DNA of 39,801 nt, from the NCBI GenBank assembly GCA_012842685.1, contig DUSI01000048.1:1-39801 (forward strand), in the 5' to 3' direction. Position 1 is the first letter of the stretch. Each line of letters begins with the position of its first letter. This DNA is from Candidatus Fermentithermobacillaceae bacterium (GTDB taxonomy: Bacteria > Bacillota > Sulfobacillia > Fermentithermobacillales > Fermentithermobacillaceae). This document shows, piece by piece, positions 16,395 to 24,538 of this stretch. The notes under the pieces were generated by a model that ran no database searches, was not told the DNA's origin, and worked only from the letters and a program-made list of their open reading frames with translations. A program made the position numbers and the translations under genes.

Positions 16395-18167
16395 TTGCAG
16401 GATTCTGCACGGGTCAGGCTCCTTGACCTCATTTTGAACGCAACACACGATGCTATAGTGGCCGTCGACAAGGATGGCCGCATATTCGTCTTCAACCCTT
16501 CGGCCGAGAAGATCCTCGGCAAGAAAGCCAAAGACGTCATAGGCGTCCACGTGCGAGACGTGATACCGAGCACCAGGCTCGACGAGGTCCTTGCCAGCGG
16601 CGAAGCCGAACTCAACCAGCGGCAGACGGTGGGCGACATCGAGATCGTGACGAACAGGGTCCCCGTCCGCGACGAAAGCGGCAAGGTCGTAGGGGCGGTA
16701 GCTGTTTTCCGGGACCTCACCGAGGTCAAGAAGCTGGCCGAGGAGATCACGAACCTCAGAGAGATTCAGTCGTTCCTCACGGCGATAATCGGGGCGACCC
16801 AAGACGCCATCTCCGTAGTTGACGCAAACGGGAACGGCCTCATCATAAACCAGGCCTACACCAGACTCACGGGGCTCACCGAGAAAGACGTGATCGGGAA
16901 GCCCGCCACCGTGGACATAGCTGAAGGACCGAGCATGCACATGCAGGTCCTGAGGACCCGGAAACCCGTGAAGAACGTCCCCATGAGGGTAGGGCCTATG
17001 AGGAGGCAGGTCGTGGTATCCGTAGACCCCGTTTTCGTAGGCGACGAGCTCAAGGGCAGCGTCGGGGTCATCCGGGATGTGTCCGAGATCATAAGGCTTA
17101 CCGAAGAGCTGGAACGGATGAAGAAGATCGTGAGGCAGCTGGAGGCCAAGTACACTTTAGACGAGGTGGTGTCGGTCAATCCTCTGGTCTCACAGGCAGT
17201 GGAACAAGCAAAGAGGGTAGCGCCCACCACGGCCACGGTGCTCCTCAGGGGAGAAAGCGGTACAGGCAAGGAGCTTTTCGCCCACGCCATCCACAACGCC
17301 TCACCAAGGAGGAACAAGCCCTTCGTCAGAGTGAACTGCGCCGCCCTAAGCGAGAGCCTGCTTGAATCGGAGCTTTTCGGCTATGTGGACGGAGCTTTCA
17401 CGGGGGCGAAACGAGGAGGCAAGAAGGGCCTGTTCGAGGAGGCCGAAGGAGGTTCCCTGTTCCTGGACGAGGTGGGCGTAATGCCCCTTTCGGTCCAGGC
17501 CAGCCTCCTCAGGGTGCTTCAGGAGAAAGAGATACTGAGGGTAGGCGATTCAAAACCCATCCCCGTGGACGTACGGGTCATAGCGGCGACCAACGTGCCC
17601 CTGGAACAGCTGGTGGCGGAGGGGAAGTTCCGGGAAGACCTCTACTACCGCTTGAACGTGATCCCGATATTCATACCTCCACTCAGGCAGCGGCCTGAGG
17701 ACCTGCCGCTTCTTTGCGACAGGCTGATCAAGAAGCTCAACCAGGAGTACGGAAGGTGCGTGGACAGCGTAAGCCCCGAAGTGATGGAGGTCTTCAAGGC
17801 CTACCGCTGGCCGGGGAACGTGAGAGAACTGGAGAACGTCCTCGGCAGGGCGATGATGAACATGAAGTTCCAGGAGACGGTCATACTGCCGGAACACCTG
17901 CCACCTCTCAACGTGGACGGCGACAGGCCTGTAAGACCGGTGGGCAGGGAGGCGGCGGAGGCCGGCGCGCCTTCTGCGCCCTGGCTTGAAGGGAGCCTCA
18001 AAGAAGCAGTCCAAAACGCAGAACGTCTAGCCATCCTAAACGCGCTCAAGAAGACCGGCAACAACAAGACCCGAGCGGCTCGCCTGTTGGGCATAAGCGT
18101 AAGGAGCCTCTACAACAAGATCGAGCAGTACGGCATCGGAAAAGAGGCGCCTGAGGCTTCGTCTTGA
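16395..18167 (+). CDS. PAS-containing sigma-54-dependent activator (BkdR-like)
   Basis: The 590-residue regulator has two PAS domains (about residues 10-110 and 125-230), a short coiled linker, an AAA+ domain and a Fis-type helix-turn-helix (HTH) at the C-terminus (KTRAARLLGISVRSLYNKIE). Walker A GESGTGKE is at 286-293, the sigma-54 contact loop GAFTGA at 333-338, and Walker B SLFLDE at 354-359; all are intact, so it should drive open-complex formation. TTG at 16395 has GCGGAGG 8 nt upstream; GTG at 16386 would overlap that SD. The presumed target is the sigma-54 promoter at 18359. There is no receiver domain, so a small-molecule or redox signal sensed by PAS is inferred. Confidence 0.92.
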   Translation: MQDSARVRLLDLILNATHDAIVAVDKDGRIFVFNPSAEKILGKKAKDVIGVHVRDVIPSTRLDEVLASGEAELNQRQTVGDIEIVTNRVPVRDESGKVVGAVAVFRDLTEVKKLAEEITNLREIQSFLTAIIGATQDAISVVDANGNGLIINQAYTRLTGLTEKDVIGKPATVDIAEGPSMHMQVLRTRKPVKNVPMRVGPMRRQVVVSVDPVFVGDELKGSVGVIRDVSEIIRLTEELERMKKIVRQLEAKYTLDEVVSVNPLVSQAVEQAKRVAPTTATVLLRGESGTGKELFAHAIHNASPRRNKPFVRVNCAALSESLLESELFGYVDGAFTGAKRGGKKGLFEEAEGGSLFLDEVGVMPLSVQASLLRVLQEKEILRVGDSKPIPVDVRVIAATNVPLEQLVAEGKFREDLYYRLNVIPIFIPPLRQRPEDLPLLCDRLIKKLNQEYGRCVDSVSPEVMEVFKAYRWPGNVRELENVLGRAMMNMKFQETVILPEHLPPLNVDGDRPVRPVGREAAEAGAPSAPWLEGSLKEAVQNAERLAILNALKKTGNNKTRAARLLGISVRSLYNKIEQYGIGKEAPEASS

Positions 18168-18178
18168 GTCGTGGTCTT

Positions 18179-18197
18179 CCGGGGGCCCGAGCCCCGG
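18179..18197 (+). terminator. GC-rich hairpin after the activator gene
   Basis: CCGGGG (18179-18184) and CCCCGG (18192-18197) form a 6-bp stem with a 7-nt loop, 11 bp after the stop codon. There is no T tract; termination activity is uncertain. Confidence 0.35.
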
Positions 18198-18210
18198 TGT
18201 GCGACAGAGT

Positions 18211-18248
18211 GCATGCAATCCCTTGCAAATGTGAAGCGTCTTGCATGC
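18211..18248 (+). promoter_or_regulatory. Candidate upstream activator site for the sigma-54 regulator
   Basis: GCATGCAA (18211-18218) and TTGCATGC (18241-18248) are exact inverted copies 22 bp apart, with a further TTGCAAA at 18223-18229. They stand about 110-150 bp upstream of the sigma-54 promoter, the usual distance for enhancer-binding activators. Binding by the adjacent regulator is inferred. Confidence 0.5.
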
Positions 18249-18269
18249 TGCTCATCTATATAACCCGTG

Positions 18270-18325
18270 CTAAATGGGCCTTGCCAAAATGGCCCCTTAG
18301 ATTGCGAAACTTTCTCAATCTAGGG
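18270..18325 (+). other. Two overlapping inverted repeats before the sigma-54 promoter
   Basis: CTAA and GGGCC (18270-18280) can pair with GGCCC and TTAG (18291-18300). Alternatively CCTTAGATTG (18295-18304) pairs with CAATCTAGGG (18316-18325) in a 10-bp stem with one G-T pair. The two structures share TTAG and so exclude each other in RNA. As the region is upstream of the sigma-54 start, they matter as RNA only in read-through transcripts; as DNA they may be operators. Confidence 0.45.
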
Positions 18326-18358
18326 TGGATATCAGGCGGACCGGAGGGAAGCGGAGTC

Positions 18359-18376
18359 TTGGCATGAGTCTTGCTT
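18359..18376 (+). promoter_or_regulatory. Sigma-54 promoter of the amino-acid fermentation cluster
   Basis: The sequence TTGGCATGAGTCTTGCTT carries the -24 GG at 18361-18362 and the -12 GC at 18373-18374, separated by exactly 10 bp. It fits YTGGCACG-N4-TTGCW with one mismatch in the -24 element. Transcription should start near 18386, about 25 nt before the first gene. Confidence 0.85.
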
Positions 18377-18412
18377 ATTTGCAAGGACGAAAAAAGCCGG
18401 GGAGGGATGCGC

Positions 18413-19480
18413 TTGGACCTGTTTGAGAAGATGGCGGCCGAAGGCCATGAGCAAGTCATGTTTTTCAGGGACAAAGCAGGCGGAAAGCTGAAGGCCATCG
18501 TGGCCTTCCACGATTCCACCTTGGGTCCTCCTCTGGGAGGAACTAGAATGTACCCCTACGCCAGCGAGGAAGAAGCCGTCACCGACGCCCTGAGGCTGGC
18601 CAAGGGCATGACGCTCAAGTCTGCCGCGAGCGGCCTGAATCACGGCGGCGTAAAGGGGATCATCTGGGGAGATCCCGAGAAGGACAAAGACGAGATCCTG
18701 CTTAGGGCTTACGGAAGGTTTATCGAAGGACTCAAGGGCAGGTTCATCACCGGAACTGACGTCGGCACCTATTCCATGGATTTCGTCGACGTAAGCGCGG
18801 AGACCAAGTACGTGGTAGGGCTTCCCGTGGAATACGGCGGGAGCGGCGACACTTCGATCCTGACCGCGTACGGAGTATTCCTGGGCGTCAAAGCGTGCGT
18901 CGAGGAAGTGACCGGGAAGGACTCTCTCGCGGGCATCAAGGTGGCTGTCCAGGGAGTCGGCAAGGTAGGTTCCAAACTCTGCAGGCACCTCAAGGAAGCG
19001 GGAGCTTCCGTCATCCTGACCGACGTGCGCAGGGAGATGGCGCGTTCCTTTGCGGAAGAGATCGGCGCCTCTTACGTCGAGCCCGATGAGATATTGACCG
19101 TAGAGGCAGATGTCTTCTCGCCCAACGCTTTGGGCGCCGTTCTGAACGAAAAGACAATTCCCCTTCTCAAGTGCAGGATCGTCTGCGGCGGCGCCAACAA
19201 CCAGCTGGCAACCCCCGAGGATGCCGACAGGCTCTACAGGCGGGGCATCCTGTACGCCCCCGACTACGTCGTCAACGCGGGCGGCGTGATCCAGGTTGCC
19301 GACGAGCTCATGGGGTTCAACAGAGACAGGGCAAAGCTTCAAGTTGAACGCATACCGTCCAGGCTCAAGACGATATTCGCCATTTCCAAACGGGAAGGCG
19401 TAAACACAGAACTCGCGGCCACCCGGATGGTTGAAGAACGCATAAAGGGCGTCCTCAAGATCCGGGCGACCATGGCCTAG
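18413..19480 (+). CDS. Leu/Val/Phe/Glu-type amino-acid dehydrogenase, divergent copy (DH1)
   Basis: This 355-residue NAD-dependent enzyme belongs to the leucine/valine/phenylalanine dehydrogenase group. It has LGGTRMYPY, the substrate-binding lysine in GMTLKSAASG, the catalytic lysine region GLNHGGVKGII, the catalytic aspartate in TGTDVGT, and a Rossmann motif VAVQGVGKVGSKL. The usual GGGK is GGVK here, and its paralogue DH2 is closer to the norm, so its substrate may differ. TTG at 18413 lies 6 nt from GGAGGG (18401-18406); ATG at 18407 is too close. As the first gene after the sigma-54 promoter it probably deaminates an amino acid to a 2-oxoacid for the oxidoreductase downstream. Confidence 0.88.
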   Translation: MDLFEKMAAEGHEQVMFFRDKAGGKLKAIVAFHDSTLGPPLGGTRMYPYASEEEAVTDALRLAKGMTLKSAASGLNHGGVKGIIWGDPEKDKDEILLRAYGRFIEGLKGRFITGTDVGTYSMDFVDVSAETKYVVGLPVEYGGSGDTSILTAYGVFLGVKACVEEVTGKDSLAGIKVAVQGVGKVGSKLCRHLKEAGASVILTDVRREMARSFAEEIGASYVEPDEILTVEADVFSPNALGAVLNEKTIPLLKCRIVCGGANNQLATPEDADRLYRRGILYAPDYVVNAGGVIQVADELMGFNRDRAKLQVERIPSRLKTIFAISKREGVNTELAATRMVEERIKGVLKIRATMA

Positions 19481-19488
19481 CGGGAGTA

Positions 19489-20577
19489 GTGGCTACGTTG
19501 GAAGACGACCTTATTCTGGTCATAAATCCGGGTTCTACGTCCACGAAACTCGCGCTCTACCGGGGCGAGGCGCTTATGGATTCCGAGAACCTCGACCACT
19601 CCGGGGCGGCGTGGGCAGGTTCCAAGGACATAATCTCGGAGCTTGAGCCCAGGGTCGAGCTGGTAAGAAGGTTCCTCAGGGAGCGCGGCATAGCCCCGCA
19701 TGAGCTCCGGGCGATAGTGGCCCGTGGAGGTCTCCTAAGGCCGGTGAGATCCGGAGTATACCTGGTGAACGAGGCCATGCTCCAGGATCTCAGAGACCAG
19801 GTCGGCGGGCGGCACGCTTCCAACCTGGGCGGCCTTATAGCCTGGGAGATCTCCCTCGGCGGCCGGGTACCCTCGTTCATAGTCGATCCGGTTTCCGTCG
19901 ACGAGTACGCGCCCGAGGCCAGGCTGTCGGGGATCCCCGAGGTTCCCAGGAGGAGCCTCCTCCATGCCCTCAACATACGCGCCTCCGCGAGGAGGGCGTC
20001 AAGAGACCTGGGCAGGGATCTCGCGTCCCTTTATCTCGTGATCGCTCACCTTGGGAGCGGGTTCTCCATATGCCCCTTCTACCGCGGAGCCATGAGAGAC
20101 GCGAACAACTCCAACGAAGAAGGTCCTTTCACGGTGGAGAGGGCCGGCACGCTCCCCGCGCTTTTCCTCGTGGACCTGGCCAAGGGGTCGCCGGCAGGCG
20201 AGCTCAGGCGTATCCTCACTTCCCAGTCGGGGATGTTCGGATACCTGGGGACCAAAGACGCCAGGGAAGTGGAGAGGCTCGCCTCCAAAGACCCGCGGGT
20301 GAATGCCGTTTGGCAGGCTATGGCCTATCAAGTCGCCCGTGAGATCGTCGCCATGGCGGCCGCTTACCCCGAAAGGCCTGATGCAGTGGTCATAACCGGA
20401 GGACTGGCAAAATCCCAAGAGTTCGTGGCAAGGATTACGGAGTATACGGGTTTCCTCGGAAGACACCTGGTGTATCCGGGAGAAGACGAGATGGAAGCGC
20501 TCTTCAGCGGGGCCCTGAGAGCGATACGCGGTCAAGAAGTCGTTCGCACCTACCCAGAGACGGAGGAGATAGGATGA
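19489..20577 (+). CDS. buk: Butyrate (branched-chain fatty acid) kinase
   Basis: This ASKHA-family kinase converts acyl phosphate plus ADP to a short-chain acid plus ATP. The 362-residue product has the phosphate-binding motif VINPGSTSTKLALY, VARGGLLRPVRSGVYLVN, FIVDPVSVDEYAPEARLSG, HLGSGFSICPF and VITGGLAKS, all standard for butyrate kinase. GTG at 19489 or TTG at 19498 may start it. Its 3' end overlaps ptb (ATGA), so the last two steps of acid formation are translationally coupled. In this cluster the substrate is likely isobutyryl, isovaleryl or 2-methylbutyryl phosphate, as in Bacillus bkd operons, but butyrate cannot be excluded. Confidence 0.93.
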   Translation: MATLEDDLILVINPGSTSTKLALYRGEALMDSENLDHSGAAWAGSKDIISELEPRVELVRRFLRERGIAPHELRAIVARGGLLRPVRSGVYLVNEAMLQDLRDQVGGRHASNLGGLIAWEISLGGRVPSFIVDPVSVDEYAPEARLSGIPEVPRRSLLHALNIRASARRASRDLGRDLASLYLVIAHLGSGFSICPFYRGAMRDANNSNEEGPFTVERAGTLPALFLVDLAKGSPAGELRRILTSQSGMFGYLGTKDAREVERLASKDPRVNAVWQAMAYQVAREIVAMAAAYPERPDAVVITGGLAKSQEFVARITEYTGFLGRHLVYPGEDEMEALFSGALRAIRGQEVVRTYPETEEIG

Positions 20578-21470
20578 GCCGGCTTTTCCAAGCGTTTCTC
20601 GAGAAGGTAAAGGGGATGGGGCAAGTAGGCGTGAGCCTGGTCGAGGCTTTCGACGAAGAGGCCCTCTTGGCCCTCGCAGAGGCCGAAAGGCAGGGGTTCG
20701 TAAGCCCATATCTCGTCGGCGACCCCGAGAAGATTGAAAAGGCGATGAGGTCGTCGGGAGCCCGTCTCGAGAACCCCACCGTGGTGGAAGCCTACACACC
20801 AGAGGATTCCGCCCGCGCCGGGATAAGGCTCGTGCGCGAAGGGAAGTGCGCCATCCTCATGAAGGGAAAGATAGGCACGGGCACCCTCATGAAAGCCGTC
20901 TTGGATAGGGAAGAGGGCCTGCGCACCGGGCGCATCCTGAGCCACGTGGCATGCCTGGAAGTCCCCGGCTACGACCGCTTTATCTTCGTGACCGACGGCG
21001 GGGTCGTACTTCACCCGGACCTTCCCAAGAAAGTGGAGATCGTGAAAAACGCCATCGGCGTCGCGAGGCTCATGGGGGTGGAGATTCCCAGGGTTGCCGT
21101 CCTCGCGCCGTCGGAGGTGCCGAACCCGGATTCTGAAGCCAGCATGCACGCGGTAGAGCTCGCCAGGATGTCCCGGGAAGGCATGTTCGAGGGGGCTTTT
21201 GTGGAAGGCCCCATGGCTCTTGACGGCGCGGTCTCGCCGGAGGCCGCGCGCATCAAGGGCATGAGCGGAGAGGTGCCCGGACGCGCCGACATACTCCTCG
21301 CGCCGGACGTTGTCTCCGGAAACAGCATCGCCAAGAGCATGCAGTATTTCGCCCGGGCTGTCATGGGCGGGGTGATTGTGGGAGCGAAAGCCCCGATAGT
21401 CGTAATCTCCAGGGCCGATACCGCCCAGGTGAAGCTCAATTCCCTGGCCATGGCGAGAGCCCTGGTTTGA
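20574..21470 (+). CDS. ptb: Phosphate butyryltransferase
   Basis: Ptb exchanges CoA in an acyl-CoA for phosphate, giving the acyl phosphate used by Buk. The 298-residue protein belongs to the phosphate acetyl/butyryl transferase family: LMKGKIGTGTLMKAVLD, the TDGGVVLHPDL segment, AVLAPSEVPNPDSEAS, EGPMALDGAVSP and ADILLAPDVVSGNSIAKS with MGGVIVGAKAPIV. The start ATG overlaps the buk stop. An intercistronic hairpin separates it from DH2. Confidence 0.93.
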   Translation: MSRLFQAFLEKVKGMGQVGVSLVEAFDEEALLALAEAERQGFVSPYLVGDPEKIEKAMRSSGARLENPTVVEAYTPEDSARAGIRLVREGKCAILMKGKIGTGTLMKAVLDREEGLRTGRILSHVACLEVPGYDRFIFVTDGGVVLHPDLPKKVEIVKNAIGVARLMGVEIPRVAVLAPSEVPNPDSEASMHAVELARMSREGMFEGAFVEGPMALDGAVSPEAARIKGMSGEVPGRADILLAPDVVSGNSIAKSMQYFARAVMGGVIVGAKAPIVVISRADTAQVKLNSLAMARALV

Positions 21471-21483
21471 TCTGGGAGAGGCT

Positions 21484-21501
21484 TTGGATTCTTGAGTCCA
21501 A
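21484..21501 (+). other. Intercistronic hairpin between ptb and DH2
   Basis: TTGGATT (21484-21490) and AGTCCAA (21495-21501) pair over 7 bp with one T-G pair and a 4-nt loop. It lies 5 bp before the DH2 SD (AAGGAGG, 21507-21513). A processing or stability element is possible; termination is unlikely as there is no T tract. Confidence 0.4.
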
Positions 21502-21522
21502 GACTTAAGGAGGAAGAGAGCT

Positions 21523-22587
21523 GTGGAAGTGCTGGAGAGCATGGCTAAGTATGGTCATGAGCAGGTGGTGTTCTGCTACGACAAGACTTCCGGACTGAGG
21601 GCGATAATCGGCATCCACGACACGACGCTGGGTCCCGCCCTCGGGGGCCTCAGGATGTGGCCGTACAAGAGCGAAGAAGAGGCCCTCTTTGATGTCCTCA
21701 GGCTTTCCAGGGGGATGACCTACAAGAGCGCGGCCATGGGCCTGAACCTCGGAGGCGGCAAAGCGGTCATCATAGGAGATCCGCGTACCGACAAGTCGGA
21801 GGAGCTGTTCCGGGCTTTCGGCCGGTTCGTCCACTCTCTGGGCGGAAGGTACATCACGGCCGAAGACGTCGGAACGACCTGCGACGACATGGCCATCATC
21901 GCCAACGAAACCCCCTATGTCAAAGGTCTCGCCGATACCAGCGGCAACCCCTCTCCTATGACGGCTTTCGGCGTCTTCAGGGCCATGCAGGCTGCGGCGC
22001 TCAAGGTCTACGGCACCGACGACCTATCCGGGAGGACCGTCGCGGTGCAGGGCGTGGGCTCGGTAGGTATTTCCCTTGTGGAAAGGCTGCTAAAGGCGGG
22101 CGCCAAAGTGTACGTCACCGACATTTTCCCGGAGAAGGTCCAGAAGGCCGTTGAGCTCGGGGCTGTGGCCGTCGGGCCTGACGAGATATTCGACCAGGAT
22201 TGCGACATTTTCGCCCCGTGCGCCCTGGGCGCCGTGATTAACGACGATACGATCCCGAGGCTCAAGTCCCGCATAGTCTGCGGCGCGGCCAACAACCAGC
22301 TCCTTGAGCCCAGGCACGGGAAGGCTCTCCAGGATCGGGGCATCCTCTATGTGCCCGACTTCATCGCCAACGGAGGCGGCGTCATTAACGTTGCCGATGA
22401 GGTCAACGTTGGCGGCTACAACCGCGAGCGGGCGCTCAGGAAAGTCGCGACCATATACGACATCACTCTGAAGGTCCTGAATACCGCCGAAGAGAAGGGC
22501 GTCTGCACGCATGAGGCTGCAGATATGGTGGCCGAGGAACGCATAGCCAAGGCCCTCGCCCAAAAAGGGATGTACCTTCCGAAATGA
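21523..22587 (+). CDS. Leucine/valine-type amino-acid dehydrogenase (DH2)
   Basis: The 354-residue paralogue of DH1 has the canonical set: LGGLRMWPY, substrate-binding lysine in [25 protein letters not shown] with the catalytic lysine, TAEDVGT, and the NAD motif [17 protein letters not shown], then CGAANNQL and [13 protein letters not shown]. These match leucine/valine dehydrogenases well. GTG at 21523 has AAGGAGG 9 nt upstream. Its 3' end overlaps the next gene, a kinase paralogue, by ATGA. The order dehydrogenase-kinase is thus repeated within the cluster, suggesting a past duplication. Confidence 0.9.
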   Translation: MEVLESMAKYGHEQVVFCYDKTSGLRAIIGIHDTTLGPALGGLRMWPYKSEEEALFDVLRLSRGMTYKSAAMGLNLGGGKAVIIGDPRTDKSEELFRAFGRFVHSLGGRYITAEDVGTTCDDMAIIANETPYVKGLADTSGNPSPMTAFGVFRAMQAAALKVYGTDDLSGRTVAVQGVGSVGISLVERLLKAGAKVYVTDIFPEKVQKAVELGAVAVGPDEIFDQDCDIFAPCALGAVINDDTIPRLKSRIVCGAANNQLLEPRHGKALQDRGILYVPDFIANGGGVINVADEVNVGGYNRERALRKVATIYDITLKVLNTAEEKGVCTHEAADMVAEERIAKALAQKGMYLPK

Positions 22588-23606
22588 GGTGGGTCTTGTG
22601 CATCGACCCGGGGTTTTCTGAGGTCCGGGTCGCGGCCCTATCTGAAACCGGGGAAGGGGAGCTTTGCTCCCTTTCCCCTGAAACCGATGTTTTCGACTGG
22701 GCCCTGAGGAAATACGGGACGCACCCCGAAAGCGTGGTCATAGCGGGAGGTCGCTACGCTCCCTGCCCCGCAGGGCCATACCTCATCGACGAGCGCATGG
22801 CTGAAGACGCCCGGCGGTTTTCCCCCTGGCATCCCAGGAACCGGATGACCGTCCGGGTTTTTGAGTACTGCACGAGCCGCGGCATCCCGGGGGTGGCCGT
22901 GGACCCCATGTCGTCGGCGTTTCTCCCCGAAAAAGCGCAGCTGTCGGGCCATCCGGCCTGGGAAAGGCGCGGAGTCTACTACGCCTTTCCGGCCCTCAAG
23001 GCTTTCTCAGCCGCCTGCAAGTCCATGGGGCTCGATACCCAGTCCGCCAGAGGAGTTGTCGCATACCTGGGGGACGAGGTATCGGTGTCCGCCCACGACG
23101 GGCTATCTGTGGTGGAGACCTCTGATCCCGTGGATTGCGAGGGGCCCTACGGGTTCACCAGCGCAGGGACGGCTCCTGCCACCGCGTTCGTCTCGTGGCT
23201 TCATGAGAGACATGCCGGAGATTCCCTGGATGAAACCGTGGAGCTCCTGAAGTTCCGTTCGGGCGCCTTCGCCTACGCAGGAGTCCCCAGCATTTCAGGT
23301 TTCCTTGAGAAACTCGCGAAAGGCGATGGACCAGCCGTGCGCGCCGTACGGGGGATGGCGTACCAGGTGGCCAAAGAGATTGGCCGGGCCCTTGCGGCAC
23401 TCAAGGGAAAGGCGGACGCCATCGTCCTCACTGGACCCGGGGTTTCCGCGGAACCCTTGGCCGCCGAGGTCGAGGATAGGGTCGCCAAGTGGTGCACCGT
23501 GGTCCGCGTACCTCACGACGGATGCATGCGGATGCTGGGTATAGAGGGTTTCTCCGCGGTCGTTTCGAACCGGTTCGTACGATATCCGGGAGAGAAGAGG
23601 TCTTGA
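22584..23606 (+). CDS. Degenerate butyrate-kinase paralogue
   Basis: This 340-residue protein aligns along its length with butyrate kinase but has lost key features. The N-terminal NPGSTSTK becomes [18 protein letters not shown] becomes [10 protein letters not shown], and VITGGLAKS becomes [11 protein letters not shown]. The general frame is kept: [40 protein letters not shown], the region [14 protein letters not shown] and [17 protein letters not shown]. Kinase activity is doubtful. It may be a regulatory or structural partner of Buk, or a kinase with a new substrate. It is intact and sits in an overlapping gene string, so it is unlikely to be a decaying pseudogene. The TTGA junction links it to the P-loop gene. 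Confidence 0.75.
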   Translation: MRWVLCIDPGFSEVRVAALSETGEGELCSLSPETDVFDWALRKYGTHPESVVIAGGRYAPCPAGPYLIDERMAEDARRFSPWHPRNRMTVRVFEYCTSRGIPGVAVDPMSSAFLPEKAQLSGHPAWERRGVYYAFPALKAFSAACKSMGLDTQSARGVVAYLGDEVSVSAHDGLSVVETSDPVDCEGPYGFTSAGTAPATAFVSWLHERHAGDSLDETVELLKFRSGAFAYAGVPSISGFLEKLAKGDGPAVRAVRGMAYQVAKEIGRALAALKGKADAIVLTGPGVSAEPLAAEVEDRVAKWCTVVRVPHDGCMRMLGIEGFSAVVSNRFVRYPGEKRS

Positions 23607-24289
23607 CTTTGTCTCAGGTAACCGTCTTTTACGGTCTCTACGGAAGCGGCAAGTCGGAAATATCCATCAACTACGCGCTCAGCCTGGCGAGACAAGGCCG
23701 GGCGGTGACGGTAGTTGACCTAGACGCGGTAACGCCCTATTTCAGGGTCAGAGACGTGAGGGAAAAACTCCTGGAGCAGGGCGTGAAAGTTGTGGCGCCC
23801 AAGGAATCCGTCCGCCACGCGGACCTACCTGTGTTGCCCGAGGGCATCCGCAGGGTCCTCATGCACGGGGAAGGCGACGTCGTGGTCGACGTTGGCGGCG
23901 ATCCCACGGGGGCCAGGGTGCTCGGCGGCCTGAGAGATGCGCTCCGGCCCGGCGCCCGGGGGCTGTTCGTGGTGAACGCCATGCGGCCCTTTTCAAGGAC
24001 TCTGGATCAGGCGGAAGAAGCCGTTAGGCGGGTTACGTCCGCGGCAGGCCTTCCTCCGTCGGGGCTTGTCTCAAATACCCATCTCGGCGACCTGACCCAG
24101 ATGGAGCACATCTTGTACGGTCTGGAGTTCGCGAACTCCTTGGGCTCAAGGCTGGGCATCCCTGTGGTAATGGTGGGAGTCCCGGCGCACCTCAGATCCG
24201 AGGTGGAGAAGACGGCGGAATCTCTTCAGGGGGTAACGCCCCTCTACCTCGAGCGGTATCTCCTCAAACCTTGGGAGACCGAAGAATAA
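23603..24289 (+). CDS. P-loop ATP/GTP-binding protein of unknown role
   Basis: The 228-residue product begins with a Walker A motif YGLYGSGKSEIS (about residues 9-20), then VVDLDAVTPYFRVRDVR, which looks like the second conserved segment of MinD/CooC-type NTPases, and a Walker B-like DVVVDVGGDPTGARVL. FVVNAMRPFSRT and GLVSNTHLGDLTQMEHI follow. I do not recognise a named family. Its place just before the ferredoxin and oxidoreductase genes suggests a role in assembling or activating that enzyme, by analogy with CooC-like ATPases; this is inference. TTG at 23603 overlaps the previous stop; TTG at 23609 is an alternative with better SD spacing. Confidence 0.7.
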   Translation: MTLSQVTVFYGLYGSGKSEISINYALSLARQGRAVTVVDLDAVTPYFRVRDVREKLLEQGVKVVAPKESVRHADLPVLPEGIRRVLMHGEGDVVVDVGGDPTGARVLGGLRDALRPGARGLFVVNAMRPFSRTLDQAEEAVRRVTSAAGLPPSGLVSNTHLGDLTQMEHILYGLEFANSLGSRLGIPVVMVGVPAHLRSEVEKTAESLQGVTPLYLERYLLKPWETEE

Positions 24290-24309
24290 GGCGGATGGGA
24301 GGGAGATTT

Positions 24310-24525
24310 GTGGAGAGAAGAGTCCGTTTCAACGAGGACCACTGCAAGAGCTGCGAACTGTGCGTGAGCGTGTGTCCGAAGAAAATCATCAAGATCAGGA
24401 CCGGACTGAACAGGCTCGGCTATCATCCGGCTTACGTTCCCGACGAGGATCAGGAGAAGTGCATCTCTTGCGCCCTCTGCGCGAGGATGTGCCCTGACGC
24501 TGTCATAGAGGTCTGGAGACCGTAA
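24310..24525 (+). CDS. 2[4Fe-4S] ferredoxin subunit of the 2-oxoacid oxidoreductase
   Basis: The 71-residue protein has two classic cluster motifs, CKSCELCVSVCP and CISCALCARMCP, separated by about 27 residues, typical of the delta subunit of 2-oxoacid:ferredoxin oxidoreductases. GTG at 24310 follows GGGAGGGAG (24297-24305) by 4 nt. It lies 13 bp ahead of the alpha-subunit gene and presumably carries electrons from thiamine diphosphate to free ferredoxin. Confidence 0.88.
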   Translation: MERRVRFNEDHCKSCELCVSVCPKKIIKIRTGLNRLGYHPAYVPDEDQEKCISCALCARMCPDAVIEVWRP

Positions 24526-24538
24526 GGAGGTGGAAAAG

